From CAWUIO01 sp963922455 (GTDB lineage: Bacteria > Bacteroidota > Bacteroidia > Cytophagales > Microscillaceae), in the NCBI GenBank assembly GCA_963922455.1, contig CAWUIO010000019.1:6220-70219 (forward strand): a stretch of 64,000 nt of DNA, written 5' to 3'. Position numbers and translations under genes: made by a program. Below, piece after piece: positions 52,255 through 61,291 of this stretch (the stretch's first letter is position 1; each line of letters begins with the position of its first letter). The notes under the pieces are model-generated. The model ran no database searches. It was not told the DNA's origin and saw nothing but the letters and a program-made list of their open reading frames with translations.

Positions 52255-55167
52255 ATGAAACGAAGAAATTTACCGATGAACTGCACGTATTTCTCAACTC
52301 TCTTGTTCCTCCTAACTTGCTTGGCAGGTACTCTACCTGCCCAGGGAATTTTCAAGAAATTGAAAGACAAGGTGAAAGAAGAAACCGTCGATAATCCAAA
52401 AACCAAAGAGAAGTTACAAGGTACGCTAGATAACCGTATCGGTAATATGCGTAATAATTACGACAGTACCAGCTTCAGCATGGCCATTGCCTTGAGTGAT
52501 AATTCCGGACTTTTCGAGTATGAAGAACGAGGGGCTAAGTTACAAAAATTACTCGCAGGAAGTGAAAGCTTCCTAAAATTTGTCACCAGCAAGGACGAAA
52601 GACCCGCAATAATCGCCCGAGATTACTATGAGTTGGGGCGCATGTCCTATGCGAACTACCGCTTCAAACGGGCCGAGTGGTTCTATGGCAAATCCAAAGA
52701 AAAATACGAGGAGCACGCGCTTACCCAAACCATAAATTACCCGCGTGTCTTAGGGGATATTGGCTTACTCTATCACACTATGGGTAAATATAACGATGCC
52801 GAAGGCTTTACCAAAGAAGCCCTTCGTATTCGCCAAGAAATCTTAGGGGACAACTCCCCGGCCTATGCGATTTCTTTAAATAACCTGGCCATGCTGTACC
52901 GTAGTGAAGGCAAATACAATGAAGCCGAAAAACTAATAAATGAAGCCATTGAGACCACAGGGAAGACCAAAGGAACCCAAAATCCTACTTACGCGATCAT
53001 GCTCAACAACAAAGCTATGTTGTTTCAAAATATTGGCCGATATCCCGAAGCGATAGATTTGTTGAAGTCCTGTCTAGATATTTCGGCGGCTAGCTTGCGG
53101 GAAAAATCGCCCAATTACCAATTGTTGATGGTTAATCTCGCCCTCTTGTATCAAGAAACTAAAGACTATGCCTCCTCTGAGGAAATATATAAAGAAGCGA
53201 TCCGGCTCAAAGAAAAGCGCCTAGGTACCCGCAACCATCCCGACCTGGCCCATATGCTCAACCTCCTGGCTTCACTTTACTTAGAAATGGGCAAAAACGA
53301 AGAAGTTGAGCCCCTACTCAAAGAATCCCAAAGGATTTTTGAGAAAAAATTTGGAGAAGAACATCCGGCCGTAGCGGCAACCCTTAGTAATTTGGGTAAC
53401 TTTTATCGGGTACAAGGCAAAATTTCCGAAGCCGAACCACTCATCCAAAAATCCCTCAACATACGAGAAAAAGTCCTTGGCAGCCGACATCCCGATTACG
53501 CCCGGGCCCAGGAAGACCTAGCCCTGATCTACTGGGAAAAAGGAAACTATCAGGAAGCCTCCAAATTATACAAACAAGTCATCGATAAGGCCGAAGACTT
53601 CATCCGGGCCTATTTTCCTCCCATGAGTGAAAATGAAAAAGAAAAGTACTGGGACCAATTACGCCCTACCTTCCTACGCTATTATTCATTTGTTAGTCAA
53701 TTTGCCGACAAAGATCCTAGCCTTACCCAAGATATGATGGAAGCCCACCTACTCACCAAGGGGATTCTCCTCAATACAAGTAATAAGATCAAAGAAAAAA
53801 TTCAGTCCACCGGAGATCGACAATTGAGCTTTGACTATGATCGCTGGGTTGATAGCAAAGAAATGTTGGCCCGGCTCTACACCCTCTCCAATCAAGAGCT
53901 AGTCGATCGCGAAATTAATCTAGACTCCATAGAAAATGCTACCAACCTACTCGAGAAAAGCATTTCCCAAAGGATTCCCGACCTGATTGACCAACCCATA
54001 GGCTTACAAGAAATTCAATCCCGCTTAAAGCCCGGCGAAGCTTTATTAGAAGTAATCAACTTTCGTAAATTTGATCGGCAATTTACCGATCAAGCCCAAT
54101 ACATGGGGCTGGTCCTGACCCCAGAAAAAAAACTACCCGAATGGGTACTCATAAGCAATGGGAATGACCTGGATGGGAAATTCCTCCGCTTTTATCGTAA
54201 CTTCATCAAACTAAAAAGAACCGATACCAAAAGCTACCAAAACTATTGGGCCGCCTTCGACAAAAAGTTACAGGGCAAATCCAAAGTATACCTCTCCTTA
54301 GATGGGGTCTACCATCAAGTGAGCCTCAATACTTTGACAAAACCCGACGGTAAATTTTTGCTGGAAGACAATAACTTTGTTTTTTTGAGTGCTTCCCGAG
54401 ATTTACTCAACGAAGACAAGCCTGAAAACAATACCCTAAAAACGGTTACGCTGCTAGGTTTCCCCAATTATGGCGAAAAAGGGAAAATCCCGGCCCTACC
54501 AGGCACCAAAGTAGAGGTAGATAAAATCGACGGCTTATTACAAGCCCAAGGCTTTCAAACCCAAAAACTTATGGGTGAAAATGCCAGCGAAGGACAAATT
54601 AAATCCGTACAAAACCCCCGGGTACTGCACATTGCCACCCACGGATTTTTTATGGAAGACGCCGTCAATACCGGTAATAATAAACTCTTCGGCGTGGAAA
54701 TAGAAAAAGCCCGAGAAAATCCCCTGCTACGTTCTGGCTTGATGTTGGCCAAATCGGAACAAGTTTTGTCAGGAGATTATACCGCAGAGTCGCTCAAAAA
54801 TCAAAACACCAAACTACCTGAGCAAACCGATAATGGCATTCTTACCGCTTACGAAGCCATGAACCTAGACCTCAGTCAAACCGAACTGGTCGTTTTAAGC
54901 GCTTGTGAGACGGGCTTAGGGGAAGTAAAAGCCGGTGAAGGGGTGTATGGCTTACAGAGAGCCTTTCACGTGGCCGGGGCCGATGCCTTAATTATGAGCC
55001 TGTGGACGGTAAGTGATGCCTCCACGCAAAGACTTATGACTTTGTTTTATCAAAACTGGTTACAAACCCAAGATAAAGTGAGTGCATTCCGTAATGCCCA
55101 ACTTACCCTGCAAAAAGAATACCCCCAACCATACTTTTGGGGAGCCTTTGTATTAATTGGAAAATAA
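52255..55167 (+). CDS. Exported TPR-CHAT peptidase-like protein
   Basis: 970 residues. Signal peptide (residues 1-30, ending PAQG), a helical linker, then TPR_12-type repeats from about residue 95 to 440 (for example NYPRVLGDIGLLYHTMGKYNDAEGF, and YAISLNNLAMLYRSEGKYNEAE). The C-terminal third is a CHAT domain with the catalytic dyad His796 (HIATHGFF) and Cys884 (VLSACETGLGE), ending with WTVSDASTQRLM and a final WGAFVLIGK. CHAT is a caspase-like peptidase fold. Because it is exported, a role in intracellular phage defence is less likely. Substrate unknown; a lipoprotein gene follows 51 bp later. Confidence 0.9.
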   Translation: MKRRNLPMNCTYFSTLLFLLTCLAGTLPAQGIFKKLKDKVKEETVDNPKTKEKLQGTLDNRIGNMRNNYDSTSFSMAIALSDNSGLFEYEERGAKLQKLLAGSESFLKFVTSKDERPAIIARDYYELGRMSYANYRFKRAEWFYGKSKEKYEEHALTQTINYPRVLGDIGLLYHTMGKYNDAEGFTKEALRIRQEILGDNSPAYAISLNNLAMLYRSEGKYNEAEKLINEAIETTGKTKGTQNPTYAIMLNNKAMLFQNIGRYPEAIDLLKSCLDISAASLREKSPNYQLLMVNLALLYQETKDYASSEEIYKEAIRLKEKRLGTRNHPDLAHMLNLLASLYLEMGKNEEVEPLLKESQRIFEKKFGEEHPAVAATLSNLGNFYRVQGKISEAEPLIQKSLNIREKVLGSRHPDYARAQEDLALIYWEKGNYQEASKLYKQVIDKAEDFIRAYFPPMSENEKEKYWDQLRPTFLRYYSFVSQFADKDPSLTQDMMEAHLLTKGILLNTSNKIKEKIQSTGDRQLSFDYDRWVDSKEMLARLYTLSNQELVDREINLDSIENATNLLEKSISQRIPDLIDQPIGLQEIQSRLKPGEALLEVINFRKFDRQFTDQAQYMGLVLTPEKKLPEWVLISNGNDLDGKFLRFYRNFIKLKRTDTKSYQNYWAAFDKKLQGKSKVYLSLDGVYHQVSLNTLTKPDGKFLLEDNNFVFLSASRDLLNEDKPENNTLKTVTLLGFPNYGEKGKIPALPGTKVEVDKIDGLLQAQGFQTQKLMGENASEGQIKSVQNPRVLHIATHGFFMEDAVNTGNNKLFGVEIEKARENPLLRSGLMLAKSEQVLSGDYTAESLKNQNTKLPEQTDNGILTAYEAMNLDLSQTELVVLSACETGLGEVKAGEGVYGLQRAFHVAGADALIMSLWTVSDASTQRLMTLFYQNWLQTQDKVSAFRNAQLTLQKEYPQPYFWGAFVLIGK

Positions 55168-55218
55168 GTGACCTCGGTCCTTAGCAAATCATTTGAATAA
55201 CGAAATCAAATATTGGTA

Positions 55219-55980
55219 ATGAGAAAATTTAAGAACGTAATCAGTAAACTGGCCTTAGGCCTTATCATCGCTTCTGGCATGGCTTCCTGTACCATCCGAG
55301 AAGAAATTCATTTTAACAAAGACTACTCCGGTAATCTGAAATATAACCTAGACTTTAGCAGCTTTATGACGATGGCTGCCTCCTTTGGTCAAGATAAGGA
55401 CTCACTGGGCGGGGGCACTACCGAAAGTCCCCTGCCTGCCGAATTAAATAGCGAGATGATCTCCCAAAAAATAGAGGGGATTGACGGAATTACCGATGTC
55501 CAAGTAGACATGAACCCCAAAGGAATGTTAAGCTACTCATTTAACTTCAAAGATCTGGAATCGCTCAATGTGGCCTATTCTCACATGAACTCCTCCAAAA
55601 ACCCTTTGTCCGACTTACCCAATATGGGCGGAGACGATGGGGGCTTCACCCCTGGGCCAGCCCCCGAAGAGAACAATCCAGACTCGGTGGTGATTTTTGA
55701 CTATTTTACCAAAAACAAAAAAGAATTAATTTATCGCCGCCCGCAGGTAGATTTAGATAAAGAATCCATGCAAGATAACCCCATGGCAGGAGGGATGCTA
55801 CAAGGCATGGGCGAAATCCTCAACTATAAAATTACATTTGATTTTGACCGAAGCATCAAAAAAGTAAAAGCCGATAAGTTGAGCGTAGAAAACGACAAGC
55901 ATACCGCCGATGTCAAACTTACCTTGGATAATTTAAGCTCAAGTGGTTCCAACCCGGAAATCAGCTTCAAACTTAAGTAG
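55219..55980 (+). CDS. Lipoprotein of unknown function
   Basis: About 253 residues from ATG 55219 (a TTG two codons earlier opens the frame). Lipobox GMASC gives a Cys near residue 24. The mature part has REEIHFNKDYSGNLKYNLDFSSFM, suggesting a beta-sandwich, and a Gly/Pro-rich acidic loop near the middle. No family was recognised. It is probably cotranscribed with the TPR-CHAT gene, so it may be its partner or substrate. Confidence 0.7.
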   Translation: MRKFKNVISKLALGLIIASGMASCTIREEIHFNKDYSGNLKYNLDFSSFMTMAASFGQDKDSLGGGTTESPLPAELNSEMISQKIEGIDGITDVQVDMNPKGMLSYSFNFKDLESLNVAYSHMNSSKNPLSDLPNMGGDDGGFTPGPAPEENNPDSVVIFDYFTKNKKELIYRRPQVDLDKESMQDNPMAGGMLQGMGEILNYKITFDFDRSIKKVKADKLSVENDKHTADVKLTLDNLSSSGSNPEISFKLK

Positions 55981-56050
55981 ACAAGTACCCAAGTCCTGCC
56001 CAAAGTGGCAAACAAGGTCGGGACTTCTTGCGTTTTGTGTATAAACCTTT

Positions 56051-56078
56051 CTTTCCCGGCAATTGTATGCCGGGAAAG
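56051..56078. terminator. Strong hairpin after the lipoprotein gene
   Basis: A perfect 10-bp stem, CTTTCCCGGC/GCCGGGAAAG, with an 8-nt loop, 70 bp past the lipoprotein stop. The following run (TTCATTT) is only weakly T-rich. It probably ends the TPR-CHAT-lipoprotein transcript. The longer frame of the next gene (from 56005) reads through it and is rejected as a start. Confidence 0.65.
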
Positions 56079-56100
56079 TTCATTTACGAACTTGCCCAAA

Positions 56101-56535
56101 ATGCGAATACTCATAAAAACCCCCGTGGCTCAACCGGCTCATCAAGTATTTCAGGGATTTACTCAAGAGCTCTTTCTAAAACTTGCCCCTCCTTTTCCCC
56201 GTTTGCAGCTTCTGCAATACGATGGCAATCAAGTAGGTGACCGCGTGCGTCTTCGTTTAAATTTTTTCCTTTTCAAACAGGTATGGGAAAGCTTAATCGT
56301 TGAAAACGGCCAAGAGGAAAAGGAGTACTATTTTGTGGACGAAGGGGTAGAACTCCCTTTCTTTTTAAAAAAAGTGAGACATCGCCATAGCATTGTGCCC
56401 CAAGACCAAGGAAGCCTGATTATTGACGATTTCAGATATAAGACCCCCCATCCTATACTCGACTATTTGATGTATCCCGGACTTTTTTTACAGTTTTGGA
56501 TACGGAAACCCATTTACCGAAAGATTTTTGCTTAA
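56101..56535 (+). CDS. SRPBCC-family ligand-binding protein
   Basis: 144 residues from the ATG at 56101. It has the pattern of Bacteroidota SRPBCC (START-like) proteins: MRILIKTPVAQPAHQVFQGFTQELFLKLAPPFP, then NQVGDRVRLRLNFFLFKQVWESLI, and PILDYLMYPGLFLQFWIRKPIYR at the end. The fold makes a hydrophobic pocket; ligand unknown. No signal peptide. A single gene, followed by element copy j. Confidence 0.72.
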   Translation: MRILIKTPVAQPAHQVFQGFTQELFLKLAPPFPRLQLLQYDGNQVGDRVRLRLNFFLFKQVWESLIVENGQEEKEYYFVDEGVELPFFLKKVRHRHSIVPQDQGSLIIDDFRYKTPHPILDYLMYPGLFLQFWIRKPIYRKIFA

Positions 56536-56561
56536 AGTTTGTTAATATTCGATAGAAATTA

Positions 56562-56698
56562 GGGGCTGCCCCTGCCCCCAAGAAAAAGGTAATCCGGTAT
56601 AAAGTAGGGCTCCAGGGGGGCAGGGTCGGGCTTTCGCTACTCGCTGGCTTGCCCCACAGGCCATCACGAGCTCAAACAGGCCGCTCTATCCCTCAGCC
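56562..56698 (-). repeat. Three-helix element copy j (class I)
   Basis: 137 bp read from 56698. Outer arms GGCTG/CAGCC, inner arm GGGATAGAGCGGC with GAGTAGCGAAAGCCC. Third stem CCCTGCCCCC (56570-56579) with GGGGGCAGGG (56616-56625), 10 bp, the longest of the set, closing a 36-nt loop. It lies in a 437 bp gap before recJ whose remainder (56699-56972) shows only a doubtful 63-codon minus-strand frame. Confidence 0.9.
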
Positions 56699-56972
56699 AG
56701 GAGAATGAACTTAGAGGCCCAAAATTGCTTTTAAGGTAGGGAAGCTTTCCTCTAAGAAACGAGGCCCTGGTTCACAAGGAAAATATGCAGAAGGCTTGTT
56801 CCACAAATATGAAATAAAAGAAGAATACGACTTGAAATAATAGAAATGGGCCAGTAGGTTTGCCCGCTTTACCATAAGAAGTAGAATACAAGGTCCACCC
56901 AAGCCTACAAACTCGCGTGGTGGCCCAAGTTTACACGATACTTATTTACTCAATTTGTTAAATATTCCGGCA

Positions 56973-58694
56973 ATGCAAATGCTGTGGCAAACAAAGCCCC
57001 AACCTGAGCTTGAGGTGGTAGATTTTCTTACCGAAAAACTAAATATTGACGCCTACCTTGCTAAAATTCTCGCCCGTAGAGAGGTCCATTCCTACGAACA
57101 GGCCAAGGCCTTTTTTCGGCCATCATTAGCGAGCCTGAGCGACCCGCTCGCTATGCTAGGTATGGAAGTGGCAGTAGAGCGGCTCCTAAGAGCTCTGCAA
57201 AATCAAGAAAAAATACTAATCATGGGCGACTATGATGTGGACGGGACCACCGCCACCGCCCTGGTTTATAATTGTCTAAAAAATCATACGGATGCCTTAG
57301 GATATTACATCCCCAACCGAATAAATGAAGGCTATGGCGTATCAGAATCCTCGGTGGAGCAAGCAATTACTCAGGGAGTAAATCTTATTATTTCATTAGA
57401 CTGTGGTATCAAAGCGATCGATCCGGTGCAAAAAGCCCGGGACGCCGGCATTGATTTTATCATTTGTGATCATCATCAACCTGGCGAAGACTTGCCCCCT
57501 GCCCTCGCTATTCTGAACCCCCAACAAGCATCTTGTCCATATCCCTATAAAGATCTCAGTGGTTGTGGTATTGCGTTTCGATTTATGCAAGCGCTGGCTC
57601 AGCAAGAGGGTTGGGAGGAAGATCATACCCTTAGACAATTAGATTTGGTAGCCCTGAGTATTGCGGCCGACATTGTACCTATGGACGGAGAAAATCGCAT
57701 CCTGGCCTTTTATGGCCTTCGTCTTATGAACTCGGAGCCCAATCCAGGTATTCAAGCCCTGGCTGCCGAAGCAGGACTCTCCCCGCAGGTACCAATGGAT
57801 GTCAACGACTTGGTTTTTAAGCTAGCTCCCCGACTCAATGCTGCCGGCCGGCTCTCAGATGCCCGATTGGTTGTACAGCTTTTTACCGAAAGAAGCCCGG
57901 ATTCTCTCCGAAGTTTAGCTCGGGAAATGAGCGAACTTAACCAAAAAAGAAGGCAACTAGATCGCGAATACACCCAAGAGGCCCTGGGCATGATTGAGGA
58001 GGTATACGGCGATAAGGCCCAGGAAGTTTACACCACGGTTTTGTATAATGAACGATGGCACCCCGGACTCTTAGGGATCATCGCTGCCCGTTGTATACGG
58101 CACTATTATCGCCCTACAGTAATCCTTACCCAAGGAAGTGAACCTGGGCAATTGGTAGGCTCGGCCCGTTCTATTAAGGAATTTGACTTAATCCGCGCGA
58201 TCGAATCCTGCCACCATCTATTAGACCGTTTTGGTGGGCATCACCAGGCAGCTGGAATAACCCTAGCCCATGGTAACCTGGAAGCCTTCAAAAACGCTAT
58301 GGAAGAATATACCGAAAGTATAGGGCTTACCGAGCCTCAAAAAGCCGAACTGGAAATTGAAGATGAGTTACCTCTGGATCGATTAGACCCTACATTTTTT
58401 AGGATATTGCGCCAATTTGCTCCCTTTGGGCCCAATAACCGACGTCCTGTATTTTTAAGCCGAGACATAAAAGCCCGACAAGTCAGGCGAATTCGGGATA
58501 GGCACTTGCGTTTTGAAGTATCTGGCCCCGGCGAGAAGCCCTTGCCCGTTATTGGTTTTGGGATGGCAGAGCATTATGAGCGTATAAAAAACGCCGGAAC
58601 TCTTGATCTTTGTTATGTACTGGAAGAAGATTGGTATAAATCAGGAAAAAACCCTTCATTTCAGTTAAGAATAAAGGATTTCTCGATCAAATAA
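56973..58694 (+). CDS. recJ: Single-stranded-DNA exonuclease RecJ
   Basis: About 573 residues from ATG 56973. DHH domain with MGDYDVDGTTATAL and ICDHHQPGEDLP, the LDCGIK acid, GIAFRFMQAL, then DHHA1 with FGGHHQAAGITL and a C-terminal OB fold (LRFEVSGPGEKPLPVIGFGM). It is a 5'-3' exonuclease of recombination and repair. It precedes lptB by 59 bp. Confidence 0.95.
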   Translation: MQMLWQTKPQPELEVVDFLTEKLNIDAYLAKILARREVHSYEQAKAFFRPSLASLSDPLAMLGMEVAVERLLRALQNQEKILIMGDYDVDGTTATALVYNCLKNHTDALGYYIPNRINEGYGVSESSVEQAITQGVNLIISLDCGIKAIDPVQKARDAGIDFIICDHHQPGEDLPPALAILNPQQASCPYPYKDLSGCGIAFRFMQALAQQEGWEEDHTLRQLDLVALSIAADIVPMDGENRILAFYGLRLMNSEPNPGIQALAAEAGLSPQVPMDVNDLVFKLAPRLNAAGRLSDARLVVQLFTERSPDSLRSLAREMSELNQKRRQLDREYTQEALGMIEEVYGDKAQEVYTTVLYNERWHPGLLGIIAARCIRHYYRPTVILTQGSEPGQLVGSARSIKEFDLIRAIESCHHLLDRFGGHHQAAGITLAHGNLEAFKNAMEEYTESIGLTEPQKAELEIEDELPLDRLDPTFFRILRQFAPFGPNNRRPVFLSRDIKARQVRRIRDRHLRFEVSGPGEKPLPVIGFGMAEHYERIKNAGTLDLCYVLEEDWYKSGKNPSFQLRIKDFSIK

Positions 58695-58753
58695 GTCGAT
58701 AAATCTAATTTTATGCTTATTTTTCTAAACCATTTATTTTGAAGTAGTTGGCT

Positions 58754-59509
58754 ATGGTATTGCGCGCAGAAAATCTGGTAAAAAAGTATAAGAAACGAAA
58801 AGTAGTTAATGATGTTTCTTTGCAAGTAGCCCAAGGAGAAATTGTGGGACTTTTAGGGCCCAATGGAGCCGGAAAGACAACAAGCTTTTACATGTGTGTA
58901 GGCCTAGTCAAGCCCAATCAAGGTAGGGTTTTTATTGGCGATGAGGAAGTAACCCATCTGCCTATGTACAAAAGGGCCCGAAAAGGACTGGGGTATCTCG
59001 CCCAGGAAGCTTCGGTTTTTCGTAAATTGAGTGTGGAAAATAATATTATGGCAGTCTTACAGATGACTCGCCTCAGCTATAAAGAACAAAAAGCCCGGGT
59101 CAATTCCCTTTTGGATGAGTTTAAACTCAATCATGTCCGAAAAAGTATGGGGATGGTCCTCTCTGGGGGAGAAAGGCGACGAACCGAAATAGCCCGGGCC
59201 CTGGCGGTTAACCCTAAGTTTATTTTGTTGGATGAACCCTTTGCCGGAGTTGACCCCTTGGCCGTAGAAGATATCCAAAGAATTGTATATCATCTAAGAC
59301 ACCGTAACTTAGGTATATTGATTACCGATCATAATGCCGATGCTATCCTATCGATCACCGATCGGGCCTATGTTATGAAGCAAGGGCAACGATTTGCCGA
59401 TGGAACCCCGGAAAGTCTGGTGAAAAACCCGATTGTAAAAGCAGAGTATCTAGGGCACAATTATACCTTAAACCGGAAATTTAGAAAAGAAGAAGAAAGC
59501 ATTTCCTAA
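58754..59509 (+). CDS. lptB: LPS export ABC transporter ATPase LptB
   Basis: About 251 residues from ATG 58754 (a TTG two codons before opens the frame). Walker A GPNGAGKTTS, GYLAQEASVFRKLSVENNI (the Q-loop with the LptB-type ASVF), signature LSGGERRRTEIAR, Walker B FILLDEPFAGVDP and switch His ITDHN. The spelling is diagnostic of LptB, which powers lipopolysaccharide transport to the outer membrane. LptF/G are not in the window. Confidence 0.94.
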   Translation: MVLRAENLVKKYKKRKVVNDVSLQVAQGEIVGLLGPNGAGKTTSFYMCVGLVKPNQGRVFIGDEEVTHLPMYKRARKGLGYLAQEASVFRKLSVENNIMAVLQMTRLSYKEQKARVNSLLDEFKLNHVRKSMGMVLSGGERRRTEIARALAVNPKFILLDEPFAGVDPLAVEDIQRIVYHLRHRNLGILITDHNADAILSITDRAYVMKQGQRFADGTPESLVKNPIVKAEYLGHNYTLNRKFRKEEESIS

Positions 59510-59528
59510 TAAAGCATAGCCAAGCACC

Positions 59529-61049
59529 ATGAGAATACTTGACCAATTTGTAAAGCAAGTATTGACTTATCGATTACCACAGATTCAACATTTTTGCCGG
59601 AATCCCTGGGAGGTACAAGAAAAGACGCTTAGTCGCCTCTTATCTCAGGGCAAGCATACCGAATGGGGAAAAACATACGCTTTTTCGGAGATTAAAGACA
59701 GCCATTCCTATGCCAAGCAAGTACCGATAGTTGCTTATGAGGATGTCGCCCCTTTTATCCAAAAAATGATGCTTGGACAAAAGAATATCCTCTGGCCTGG
59801 CCAGGTAAACTGGTTTTCAAAATCCTCTGGTACTACCAATGACCGCAGTAAATTCATTCCGGTACCCAAAGAATCCCTGAGGACCTGTCACTTTCGGGGA
59901 GGAAGGGATATTTTAGCCCTTTACATTCAAAATAATCCCCAAACTCGCTTTTTTAGAGGGCGAGGCTTATCCATTGGGGGCACTTTTCAAAGCAATCCAG
60001 ACTACCCCCAGGTTCGATACGGAGATATTTCGGCGGTGGTCGTACAAAACCTCCCCTCTTGGGCCCAGTGGATTCGTACTCCGCCCTTGTCCATAGCGAT
60101 GATGGATGCTTGGGAGGAGAAAATCGCGGCGATGCTCAAACATACCCTTAATCGTAATGTAACGAGTGTGCTGGGGGTGCCTACTTGGACCTTGGTTTTG
60201 TTTCAAAGGATTTTGGAACACACAGGGAAGTCGGTGATGGAAGAAGTATGGCCCAATTTGGAAGTTTTCGTGCACGGTGCGGTAGCTTTCACTCCTTACC
60301 GGGACCTGTTCCAACAATTGGCTCCAAGCCTCCGGTTTATGGAGACCTATAATGCTTCGGAAGGATTTTTTGGCATTCAGGACGATATCGGCCGGGAGGA
60401 CTTGCTGCTCATGTTAGATTATGATATTTACTATGAGTTTGTGCCCATGTCTGAATTAGGATCAGATCATCCCCAGGCTTTGAATTTGTCGGAGGTTGAA
60501 TTACATAAAAACTACGCCATGCTGATTACGACCAACGGGGGCTTATGGCGCTATAAAATTGGTGATACGGTGAAGTTTACGTCTAAAGACCCCTATCGGA
60601 TCAAGATAACCGGGAGGACTAAACACTTCATCAATGCTTTTGGCGAGGAGGTGATTGTCGAGAACGCCGAAACGGCTATTGCGGAGGCTTGTCGACAAAC
60701 TGGGGCCGTAATAAATAATTTTACGGCCGGCCCCCTGTATATGGGGAATGGAAAACAAGGCGGGCATGAGTGGATTGTAGAATTTTGTACTCCCCCGGCC
60801 GACTTAAAATACTTTACCCAGTGCTTGGACAGTAAGCTAAAAGAAATAAACTCAGATTACGAAGCCAAACGCAGTCAAGATATTGCGCTCAGAATGCCTA
60901 TCGTTCATGATGTGCCGGATGGGACTTTCTACAATTGGCTCAAGAAAAAAGGGAAATTGGGGGGGCAACACAAGGTGCCACGACTGGCAAATAGCCGGGA
61001 TTACCTAGAAGATATACTTAAATTTACCGATTTAAAAGTAGATGGTTAA
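59529..61049 (+). CDS. GH3-family acyl-acid amido synthetase-like protein
   Basis: 506 residues. ATP-binding FSKSSGTTNDRSKFIPV (the SSGTT motif of the GH3/ANL family) near residue 97, then NASEGFFGI and YKIGDTVKF and a C-terminal GRTKHFINAFGEEVIVENAE. Plant GH3 enzymes conjugate amino acids to acyl hormones; the bacterial substrates are unknown. It lies 19 bp after lptB, which suggests cotranscription. Confidence 0.88.
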   Translation: MRILDQFVKQVLTYRLPQIQHFCRNPWEVQEKTLSRLLSQGKHTEWGKTYAFSEIKDSHSYAKQVPIVAYEDVAPFIQKMMLGQKNILWPGQVNWFSKSSGTTNDRSKFIPVPKESLRTCHFRGGRDILALYIQNNPQTRFFRGRGLSIGGTFQSNPDYPQVRYGDISAVVVQNLPSWAQWIRTPPLSIAMMDAWEEKIAAMLKHTLNRNVTSVLGVPTWTLVLFQRILEHTGKSVMEEVWPNLEVFVHGAVAFTPYRDLFQQLAPSLRFMETYNASEGFFGIQDDIGREDLLLMLDYDIYYEFVPMSELGSDHPQALNLSEVELHKNYAMLITTNGGLWRYKIGDTVKFTSKDPYRIKITGRTKHFINAFGEEVIVENAETAIAEACRQTGAVINNFTAGPLYMGNGKQGGHEWIVEFCTPPADLKYFTQCLDSKLKEINSDYEAKRSQDIALRMPIVHDVPDGTFYNWLKKKGKLGGQHKVPRLANSRDYLEDILKFTDLKVDG

Positions 61050-61107
61050 CTTTGCTGTGTCTAGCTATTGATCTAAAATAGTATTTGTTAGGCAAAGTGT
61101 ATGATTT

Positions 61108-61235
61108 GGCTGAGGGATAGAGCGGCCTGTTTGAGCCCGCCGCTGGATGGTGGGAAGGCTGGCGAGTAGCGAAAGCCCGACCCTCGGCATCAAAAGGAAC
61201 ATTGGGGCATATACGGAAAACCGAGGGGCAGCCCC
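61108..61235 (+). repeat. Three-helix element copy k (class I)
   Basis: 128 bp. Outer arms GGCTG/CAGCC, inner arm GGGATAGAGCGGC with GAGTAGCGAAAGCCC, third stem CCCTCGG (61181-61187) with CCGAGGG (61221-61227), 7 bp, closing a 33-nt loop. It lies 58 bp past the GH3 gene and 56 bp before the MoxR start; a longer MoxR frame runs into it and is rejected. Confidence 0.9.
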
Positions 61236-61291
61236 CCAAATTCCAAATAAAAATAGCAAGCAATTGTAAAAATTGCCGTAAATCTATAAGT

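Noticed and set aside
52255..55167. TPR-CHAT gene as part of a phage-defence island
   Set aside because: It has a signal peptide, and no Cas, gasdermin, reverse transcriptase or other defence gene is near.
56711..56902. 63-codon minus-strand frame before recJ
   Set aside because: There is no signal, motif or neighbour support; it is aromatic-rich chance sequence in the recJ leader.
3891..61235. CRISPR-like array, because the unique segments are 33-38 nt
   Set aside because: The copies are scattered kilobases apart in both orientations, each payload is bounded by its own complementary arms, and no cas gene is present.
61202..61291. Thirty-residue N-terminal extension of MoxR
   Set aside because: It is read from element copy k and its flank; ATG 61292 fits the family start.
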